From positions 5,101,501-5,165,500 of the forward strand of contig CANTUR010000145.1 in NCBI GenBank assembly GCA_947683625.1: a stretch of DNA of 64,000 nt. The letters are read 5' to 3'. This document shows positions 30,126-36,703 of the stretch, piece by piece. Position numbers and translations under genes: made by a program. Position 1 is the first letter of the stretch, and every line of letters starts with the position of its first letter. The notes below the pieces were generated by a model. It saw only the letters and a program-made list of their open reading frames with translations, was not told the origin of the DNA and searched no databases. This DNA is from Mallotus nudiflorus. Lineage: Eukaryota > Streptophyta > Magnoliopsida > Malpighiales > Euphorbiaceae.

Positions 30126-30380
30126 GGTCGGCTCTACTCTTTTGAGTAGAGAGATGTCCGTTTTACAGGGGAGGTTCTGTCGGATTTTTGGTAAAATTCT
30201 CGTAAAACATGATATCCAGTCGAACCCTAATTTCTGATTCTGTGTTAAATACTCTAGATCGTATTCTAGGATTTCTGTTAGGGTTTATTCTGATGTCTAT
30301 TATTTATTACTTGTTTAGTTGCGCTGAGACCGAGGGCTAGTGGACCAGGCCCGTCGGATCCATCTCGTGGAGCGCACTAG
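30126..30380 (+). other. Second exon-like island with hairpins, A1 5' LTR
   Basis: Bounded on the left by TTTCCTTGCAG (AG at 30124-30125) and on the right by GTGAGTTA (30381-30388). Both borders keep their shape in most A, B and D family LTRs. It contains a perfect 8-bp hairpin with TTTT loop (30132-30151), an imperfect CGTTTTAC / GTAAAACA pair (30159-30166 and 30202-30209; perfect in solo LTR 2) and a GC-rich GCGCYGAGACCRAG block. No reading frame spans it. Confidence 0.45.
30132..30151 (+). other. Hairpin CTCTACTC-TTTT-GAGTAGAG
   Basis: Perfect 8-bp inverted repeat with a four-base loop, seven bases after the putative acceptor. It is kept in E, the A1 3' LTR and, reversed, both solo LTRs. 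In A2 the loop is one T shorter. Confidence 0.7.
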
Positions 30381-30767
30381 GTGAGTTACTATACTATATA
30401 TATATGCTTAGGATGCATGATTTAGAAATGCATGTTTTATGTTGATTAAATATGCATAAATAATTTGATTATTTCTTAAGTTTATATTAAGTATTTTTTT
30501 GGTTTATTTTTGGTATATAATAAATTATATACATGTTTTGTTAATAAAATATATTTAAAATGTTTTTAAATATATTTTTAGTTTAAGTTATGATTTGACT
30601 GGATTTATTTGACGTATATATACTCGAAATATACCTGGTTTACTTTTGGTATATTTCTGGTATATATATGGGTTATATTGTTATTTCATTTACATTCATG
30701 CATCATTTATTTTTGTGAATGAATGTTTTATATTATTAATGATGAAGGATATCAATAGAACGTGCTA

Positions 30768-30786
30768 CCTAGTGGGCAGCACTAGG
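30768..30786 (+). other. Hairpin CCTAGTG-GGCAG-CACTAGG
   Basis: Perfect 7-bp stem with a five-base loop. About nine bases after it comes CGTATCGGTACG, a one-base variant of the 12-bp palindrome CGTACCGGTACG that is perfect in the A1 3' LTR (39045-39056), E and solo LTR 2. The block is recognisable in all Tekay-type LTRs in the window. Confidence 0.6.
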
Positions 30787-30890
30787 ACCGAGTACGTATC
30801 GGTACGCCTATAGTATTTAGGCTATATTACTAACCATTTGTGGATATTGATTGGATATTATTTAATTGATGTGTGAGATATGGTTTGGAG

Positions 30891-30994
30891 GTGTGATTGC
30901 TGGAGCTCGGTTGACCAAGTGTCTCGGGGCCAATCACACTGGCAGTCAGACTGCTGAAGCTCGGTTGACTTAGTGTCTCGGGGCCAGTCTACTG
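30891..30994 (+). repeat. Two tandem hairpin units (54-bp period) in A1 5' LTR
   Basis: Unit 1 is bounded by GTGTGATTG (30891-30899) and CAATCACAC (30931-30939), a perfect 9-bp inverted repeat. Unit 2 is bounded by CAGTCAGACTG (30943-30953) and CAGTCTACTG (30985-30994), ten pairs with one bulged base. Loops share CTCGGTTGAC and GTGTCTCGGGGCC. The units sit 54 bases apart. Both occur in E, A2, solo LTRs and D and, weakly, in B. Confidence 0.7.
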
Positions 30995-31255
30995 TCTAAA
31001 TGGATTAAGTGGATATATTTGGATTAAGTGAGCCTGTATGGCTAGAGTGTTGTTTAACACTATTTTCTGAGGTTGCGATATTCTAGGGTTCTATGTGATC
31101 CTTCATAAAAGATGATTTTCAATACAAATACATAACAATGATTTTTCTGCATCTGTGTGAATTTGCATGTATATATTTACATATTACATATATACTGTTG
31201 ACTGTATGCATTGTCACTTAGTGTGTATGTATATATATTATAGTAATTCACTCAG

Positions 31256-31313
31256 TGAGGTCTGACTCCCCTCTGTTGACTATTTTCAGGAGAGTCAACA
31301 TCTTCAGACCTCA
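31256..31313 (+). other. Nested palindrome around putative second splice acceptor
   Basis: Outer arms TGAGGTCTGA (31256-31265) and TCAGACCTCA (31304-31313) are perfect. Inner arms GTTGACT (31275-31281) and AGTCAAC (31293-31299) are perfect. The loop holds TTTTCAG, the putative acceptor (AG 31288-31289). The block is kept in the A family and, less perfectly, in D and B. Confidence 0.65.
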
Positions 31314-31703
31314 GTAACAGGTCGATACGTCGGATTTCTTCCGCCCCGGCTTCTTTGTGTAAATTATTTACTTGAGTCTTATTTATTTTATCTAGACACT
31401 GCAGTAGTTATGAATTAAAGTATTGGATTTCATGTATTTTATTTAAAGAGATGTATTATATTGAAACCGGATTTGTATTAAAGAGATTATATATATATGC
31501 GATGAGTTGAGATTTAAATTAAATCTAGTTGATGGAAATGTTATTATTATATTTACGATTTTTATTTCCGCTGCAAATTTGATATTATTACTATTACTAT
31601 TGCATATTTTATTTTATTTTTAGGCTTGCTACGGGTTCCGGATTTGAAAGAATTCCCGTTCCCTAGCGCCGGTCATGGCCCCTGTTTTGGGTCGTGACAA
31701 AGT

Positions 31704-31715
31704 TGGTATCAGAGC
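31704..31715 (+). promoter_or_regulatory. A1 primer-binding site (tRNA-iMet)
   Basis: TGGTATCAGAGC, complementary to the 3' end of plant initiator tRNA-Met, four bases after the LTR. It is the start point of minus-strand DNA synthesis and fixes the plus orientation. Confidence 0.9.
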
Positions 31716-31895
31716 AGAGTTCTGTGTCAGGGCTTAGTTATGTGAGTTGTGGCCCTAGTTTTAAAGTTGTGTTTTCTGTTGGACTATTGCAGTGTATTAG
31801 GTTCGAGTATGTCTTGATGAGTATTCCTTGCTTAGTTTTCAGCGTTATTCCTCTGTTGTCTGTTTTGTCTGAATCTTTCCATTTGTCTTTTCAGA

Positions 31896-33248
31896 ATGAG
31901 GAGGCGAGCGCGTGTCGCTCCACCTGTCGTTGAGGTCGAGGATGATGAGCCTTTTCAGGATGAGGTTTTACCTCCTGAGCAGCCAGTTAGATGTAGAGGT
32001 CGTGGCAGAGGTAGACCTCGAGGAGTGGCAGGTCACCGTAGGCAGAGAGAGTTACAGGACGAGGAGCCTATTGAGCCTGAGTTTGATGTTCCTGTTCCTC
32101 CAGTTGTTCAGCTTGTTCAGCCTGCCTATCAACAAGGTATGTCTGACCCTAAGGTAGCTTTGTTCTATGCCCAAGTTGGCAGGATTGCTTTTGATGGTCC
32201 TTCTGATCCGTTAGATTTTCTGCTTGCGATTGAGACTAGGACTCGGACTGCTCATACCGAGTACCAGCAGATCATGATTGTTGAGTTGTCTGTCGAGGGA
32301 CCAGCCTTAAATTGGTTCATTCAGATGATCCAGCCTTACATGATGACGATGACCTGGGCTCAGTTTCGAGAGCGATTTATAAGGAGATTTTGTCTAGAGC
32401 CTCTTCGTTTGAGTTATCATCTCCGTCTGACCAGTATTTCTCATGGAGATCGATCTGTAGAGGAGTATACCCGAGAGTTTCTTCGTCTGGGTAGATATGT
32501 AGAGGATCTAATGTGAGATCAGTATTTTGCGATCACTACGTATGTCACTGGTTTGGGTTCAGCTTTTGTTAGTATGCCTACAGCAGGTCTTACTCTGGAG
32601 TCTGTGATTGAGCTAGCCAAGGAGATTGAGCTGAGATTAGTTAGGCAGGGAGCGATGCCTGATTATTACCAGCTAGGAGTTCAGTCGAGTGGACTGCAGG
32701 CTACTCCGTATTCGAGTTTTCATGTTGGATCTAGTAGTCAGCAGCGAGGTCCAACTCAGCAGAGTCAGAGACAGCAGCAGCGAGTGCATCGGAGCAGTAG
32801 ACATGGTCGTGGAGGTCAGCATAGATCGTTTAGATTTGGATCAGGTGCTTCGAGTAGCAGCAGTGGTCGTAGTTCTGGATCAGCGGCCAATGTTTGTCAG
32901 ACTTGTGGTAGAGTCCATCAGGGATCGTGTTATCTGACACCACTGACATGCTTCAGATGTGGGCAGACAGGACATTTTGCTAGATCGTGTCCTTATTCTG
33001 GGTATCAGCAGCAGCAGATTCCGCGATTCAAACAGTAGTCGATTGCTAGTGCAGCACCCGTGCCATTTCAGTTGCCGCTAGCCCAGCATCAGAGTTCCAC
33101 TCAGTTTGTTCCATAGCAGAGTCTTGGTAGAGGTACTAGAGGAGGTGCCAGAGGTGTTGGCCAGGCTTCTACCAGTCAGCAGGGAGGTCGAGGTTAGGCC
33201 AGAGTTTTTCATCTTACTCAGCAAGATGCTCAGGCATCTAATGCAGTC
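31896..33248 (+). pseudogene. gag: A1 gag: capsid and zinc-knuckle nucleocapsid
   Basis: The frame opens at ATG 31896 with an Arg-rich start (MRRRARVAPP), an acidic stretch and an RGRGRGRP block. The gag core follows with VGRIAFDGPSDPLDFLLAIE, WFIQMIQPY and YTREFLRLGRYVEDLM. After a TGA at 32514-32516 the same frame continues to a Gln/Ser-rich, RGG-like stretch and the zinc knuckle CFRCGQTGHFARSC (32949-32990, CX2CX4HX4C, complete). Further TAG codons lie at 33036, 33114 and 33195. Comparison with A2 or D shows the stops replace Arg CGA or Gln CAG codons. The start is chosen because D opens its gag with the same residues. Confidence 0.9.
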
Positions 33249-35564
33249 GTGGCAGGTATTGTTTCTGTTTGTTACCTGGATGCTTGGGTTTTGTTTGATC
33301 CAGGTGCCACACATTCATTTGTTTCTCCTATTTTTACTTTTAAATCTTGTTGGCAAGCTTCGAGGATGGCTTTTCCTTTGTCTGTTGCCACTCCTCTGAG
33401 CGATTCCTTGGACGCCGATATTATTCTTTCTGGTTGTCCAGTTCTCGTGGGAGATAGAGAATTACCCGCTGATTTGATTTTGTTGGATGTGATGGAGTTT
33501 AATGTCATTCTGGGAATGGATTGGTTATCTCAGCACTATGTCGTGGTAGATTACAGGAATAAAGAGGTGACGTTCAGAATTCCTGGTGAAGAAGAATTTA
33601 AGTTTGTTGGTGACAGGAGTTCAGCACCTCAGAATCTTATTTCTGCTATTACGGCTAGGAAGTTGTTAAAGAAGGGACGTCAGGGATATTTGGCATTGGT
33701 CAGGGATACTTCAGTGGAGAAGTTGTCACTCACAGATGTTCCTGTTGCTTGTGAGTTTCCTGATGTTTTTCCCGAGGAGTTGCCAGGTTTACCACCTCAC
33801 AGAGAGATTGAGTTCTGTATAGATGTGGTACCAGGTACTACTCCTATATCTATGCCACCCTATCGTATGGCTCCTGCAGAGTTGAAAGAGTTGAAGGAGC
33901 AGTTGCAAGAGTTGTTGGATAAAGGTTTCATTAGGCCTAGTGTTTCTCCTTGGGGTGCACCAGTCCTATTTATGAAGAAGAAGGATGGTACCTTGAGACT
34001 GTGCATTGAATACAGAGAGCTTAATAAGGTGACAATGAAGAACAAGTATCCTCTCCTGAGGATAGATGATTTGTTTGATCAGCTTCAGGGTGCACAGTTC
34101 TTTTCTAAGGTTGACTTGAGGTCGGGTTATCATCAGCTGCGTATCAGTGAAGCTGATATTCCTAAGACAGCGTTCCGCACTAGATATGGCCATTATGAGT
34201 TTCTGGTGATGTCTTTTGGTTTGACTAATGCACCAGCAGCTTTTATGGACCTGATGAATAGGGTATTCAGACCGTATGTGGATCAGTTTGTGGTAGTCTT
34301 CATTGATGATATACTAGTATATTCGGGGAGTATGGAAGAGCATGTATATCACTTGAGGATTGTACTACAGACATTGAGAGATCATCAGCTTTATGCTAAA
34401 TTCTCGAAGTGTGATTTCTGGATGGAGAGTGTTTCTTTTCTTGGACATATAGTGTCTAAAGAAGGTATTCAGGTTGATCCACAAAAGATTGAGGCAGTAT
34501 CTGAATGGCCTAGACCTACTTCTGTCACTAAGATTCGGAGCTTTCTAGGTTTAGCCGGGTATTATAGGCGATTTATGCAGGATTTTTCTAGAATTGCAGC
34601 CCCTATGACTCGCTTGACTCAGAAGAATGTTAGATTTGAGTGGTCAGAAGCTTGTGAGAATAGTTTTCAATTGTTGAAGGAGAAGTTGACCACAGCGCCA
34701 GTGTTAGCTTTGCCTAATAGTGTGGATAAGTTCACAGTTTACTGTAATGCCTCTAGAATTGGTTTTGGTTGTGTGTTGATGCAGAATGGAAGGGTGATAG
34801 CTTATGCTTCGAGGCAGTTGAAGAAGCATGAGCAGAACTATCCCACATATGACCTTGAGATGGCTGTAGTGATCTTTGCTTTAAAGATTTGGAGACATTA
34901 TTTGTACGGGGTGACTTGTGAGATATTCACTGATCACAAGAGCCTTAAGTACATTTTCCAGCAGAGAGATTTGAATCTGAGGCAGAGGAGATGGTTGGAA
35001 CTGTTGAAGGATTATGATTATGAGATCTTATATCATCCGGGTAAAGCTAATGTGGTAGCAGATGCCTTGAGTAGGAAGTCCTCAGGCAGTCTTGCTCACA
35101 TCGGTGTTGAGAGGAGACCATTGATCCAGGAGTTGCATCTATTGGTGGATCAAGGTCTGATGATGAAGATTAGTAGATCAGGTGGACTGCTAGCTCAGTT
35201 TAAAGTGCGATCTGTACTGAGGGATAGGATTAAAGCAGCTCAGAGCCGAGATCCTATTCTAGAAGAACTTGTAGAGAATGTCAGATCAGGGAAGTTCATT
35301 GATTTCACACTTGATGATGACGGTGTGTTGTGGATCAGTGGTAGATTATGTGTTCCTGATGTGGATAATTTAAGAGAAGAGATCCTAGAGGAAGCACATT
35401 CTATAGCTTATAGCGCACATCCAGGTGTTACTAAGATGTACCACAGTATCAGAGATCTATACTGGTGGGATGGATTGAAGAAGGATGTCGCTGATTATGT
35501 TGCGAAGTGCTTGACGTGTCAGCAAGTGAAAGCCGAACATCAGAAGCCTTCTGGGGAGCTTTAG
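33249..35564 (+). CDS. pol: A1 pol, open part: protease, RT, RNase H, integrase zinc finger
   Basis: The longest open stretch in the window (771 codons), in frame with gag. The ATG at 33249 is internal and not the real start. Protease: DPGATHSF (33297-33320), with Pro where Ser or Thr is usual, and LGMDWLSQHY. RT: MKKKDGTLRLCIEYREL, SKVDLRSGYHQL, FRTRYGHYEFLVMSFGLTNA and catalytic FIDDILVYS (near 34299). RNase H: YCNASRIGFG, where the first catalytic Asp of YCDAS is Asn (G to A), then EQNYPTYDLEM, TDHKSLKYIF, ADALSRK. Integrase HHCC finger: HSIAYSAHPG...CLTCQQ. It ends at TAG 35562-35564, a Gln codon in A2. These enzymes copy the RNA and insert the DNA. Confidence 0.93.
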   Translation: MAGIVSVCYLDAWVLFDPGATHSFVSPIFTFKSCWQASRMAFPLSVATPLSDSLDADIILSGCPVLVGDRELPADLILLDVMEFNVILGMDWLSQHYVVVDYRNKEVTFRIPGEEEFKFVGDRSSAPQNLISAITARKLLKKGRQGYLALVRDTSVEKLSLTDVPVACEFPDVFPEELPGLPPHREIEFCIDVVPGTTPISMPPYRMAPAELKELKEQLQELLDKGFIRPSVSPWGAPVLFMKKKDGTLRLCIEYRELNKVTMKNKYPLLRIDDLFDQLQGAQFFSKVDLRSGYHQLRISEADIPKTAFRTRYGHYEFLVMSFGLTNAPAAFMDLMNRVFRPYVDQFVVVFIDDILVYSGSMEEHVYHLRIVLQTLRDHQLYAKFSKCDFWMESVSFLGHIVSKEGIQVDPQKIEAVSEWPRPTSVTKIRSFLGLAGYYRRFMQDFSRIAAPMTRLTQKNVRFEWSEACENSFQLLKEKLTTAPVLALPNSVDKFTVYCNASRIGFGCVLMQNGRVIAYASRQLKKHEQNYPTYDLEMAVVIFALKIWRHYLYGVTCEIFTDHKSLKYIFQQRDLNLRQRRWLELLKDYDYEILYHPGKANVVADALSRKSSGSLAHIGVERRPLIQELHLLVDQGLMMKISRSGGLLAQFKVRSVLRDRIKAAQSRDPILEELVENVRSGKFIDFTLDDDGVLWISGRLCVPDVDNLREEILEEAHSIAYSAHPGVTKMYHSIRDLYWWDGLKKDVADYVAKCLTCQQVKAEHQKPSGEL

Positions 35565-36224
35565 CCTCTTCCTATTCCCGAGTGGAAGTGGGAAAGAATA
35601 GCTATGGATTTTGTGTTCGGTTTACCTCGTTCGAAGGATGGGTACGATTCCATCTGGGTGATTGTAGACAGGTTGACGAAGTCTGCACATTTCTCGCCTG
35701 TGAAAGCCACATATTCAGTTGCTAGATTGGTGAAGTTATACGTGAAGCATATCGTATGCCTTCATGGAGTACCTGTGTCCATTGTGTCAGATAGAGGTTC
35801 GGTGTTTACTTCTCATTTTTGGCAGAAGTTGCAGGAAGCGATGGGCACTAGGTTGGATTTTAGTATTGCTTTTCATCCTCAGATAGATGGTCAATCTGAG
35901 AGGACGATCCAAACATTGGAAGAAATGTTGAGGATGTGTGTCCTGGATTTGGGAGGTAGCTGGGATGATCATTTACCGCTCGTTGAGTTTGCATATAATA
36001 ACAGCTACCATAGCAGTATTGGTATGGCACCATACGAGGCATTGTATGGAAGGAAGTGTAGATCCTCATTGAGTTGGGATGAGATTGGTGAGAGAGCTTT
36101 GACTGGACCTGAGATGGTTCAGGATGCTGCAGAGAAAGTCACCGTGATTAAGCGCAGATTAGAGACCGCAGTTAGTAGACAGAAGAGTTACATGGATCCT
36201 AGGCGCAGAGATGTGGAGTTTTAG
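35565..36224 (+). pseudogene. pol: A1 integrase catalytic core
   Basis: Same frame as upstream pol, bounded by two TAG codons that replace CAG. It starts at the region equal to PEWKWERIAMDFVFGLPRSKDG. The DDE core is visible: Asp in the MDFV and IVDRLTK blocks, Asp in IVSDRGSVFTSHFW, and Glu in the QIDGQSERTIQTLEEMLR region. Integrase joins the cDNA ends to host DNA and leaves the 5-bp duplication seen around A1. All three acidic residues appear present, so loss of function comes from the stops rather than active-site change. Confidence 0.9.
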
Positions 36225-36647
36225 GTTGGAGATTTTGTTTTTCTGAAAGTATCTCCGATGAAGGGTGTGATGAGATTTGGCAGGAAGGGTAAGTTAGCAC
36301 CGAGATATATTGGACCGTTTGAGATTCTGGAGAGAGTTGGCATTATTGCATATCGGTTGGATTTGCCTCCGAGTATGTCACAGGTGCATCCAGTATTTCA
36401 TATCTCGATGTTGAGGAAGTATATCTCAGACCCTTCTCACGTGTTGCAACCTGATAGTGTTGAAGTGAATGAAGATTTGACATTTGTGGAAGAACCTGTG
36501 GCAATCGTTGATTTTCAAGTTTGACAGTTGCGATCGAAGCAGATTCCGATGGTCAAGGTTCTGTGGCGTAGTGACAGAGTCGAGGAGCATACGTGGGAGA
36601 CTGAAACTGAGATGCGAGCTTCTTACCCATATCTCTTTGCTTCCTGA
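36225..36647 (+). pseudogene. pol: A1 integrase GPY/F module and C-terminal chromodomain
   Basis: Continues in frame after TAG 36222. GKLAPRYIGPFEILERVG is the GPY/F module, followed by HPVFHISMLRKYISDPSHVL. After a TGA at 36522-36524 (CGA in A2) comes the chromodomain-like tail QIPMVKVLWRS...EEHTWETETEMRASYPYLF, ending at TGA 36645-36647. A tail of this type, reading VKVLWR...E.TWE.E..M...YP.LF, marks Tekay/Del chromoviruses and is thought to steer insertion toward heterochromatin. The aromatic cage residues of classical chromodomains are not evident. Confidence 0.88.
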
Positions 36648-36690
36648 TCCTGTAATCTTTTCTTTTTGGAATTCGGGGACGAATTCTTGT

Positions 36691-36702
36691 AAGGGGGGAA
36701 GA
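36691..36702 (+). promoter_or_regulatory. A1 polypurine tract
   Basis: AAGGGGGGAAGA immediately before the 3' LTR, the expected primer for plus-strand DNA synthesis. The text just upstream (TTCGGGGACGAATTC) also recurs in A2, B and D, so the whole 3' leader is conserved. Confidence 0.88.
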
Positions 36703-36703
36703 C

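Larger units (their letters stand above)
28434..31699 (+). repeat. A1 5' LTR
   Basis: A 3.27 kb LTR from TGTAATATCCCG to GGTCGTGACA. Order of landmarks: AT-rich start, pyrimidine tract (28881-28969), GC-rich island (28970-29200), long AT-rich part, hairpin block (30126-30210), GC-rich GCGCTGAGACCGAG block (30321-30380), CCTAGTG hairpin (30768-30786), two hairpin units (30891-30994), CTCAGTGAG palindrome (31251-31313) and GC-rich terminus. LTRs normally hold promoter, transcript start and poly(A) site; I cannot place U3/R/U5 exactly. Confidence 0.94.

Noticed and set aside
33249..35564. Taking the 771-codon open frame as a functional host-like gene starting at ATG 33249
   Set aside because: The ATG is an internal Met; the frame is the middle of A1 gag-pol and ends at a nonsense codon before the integrase core.
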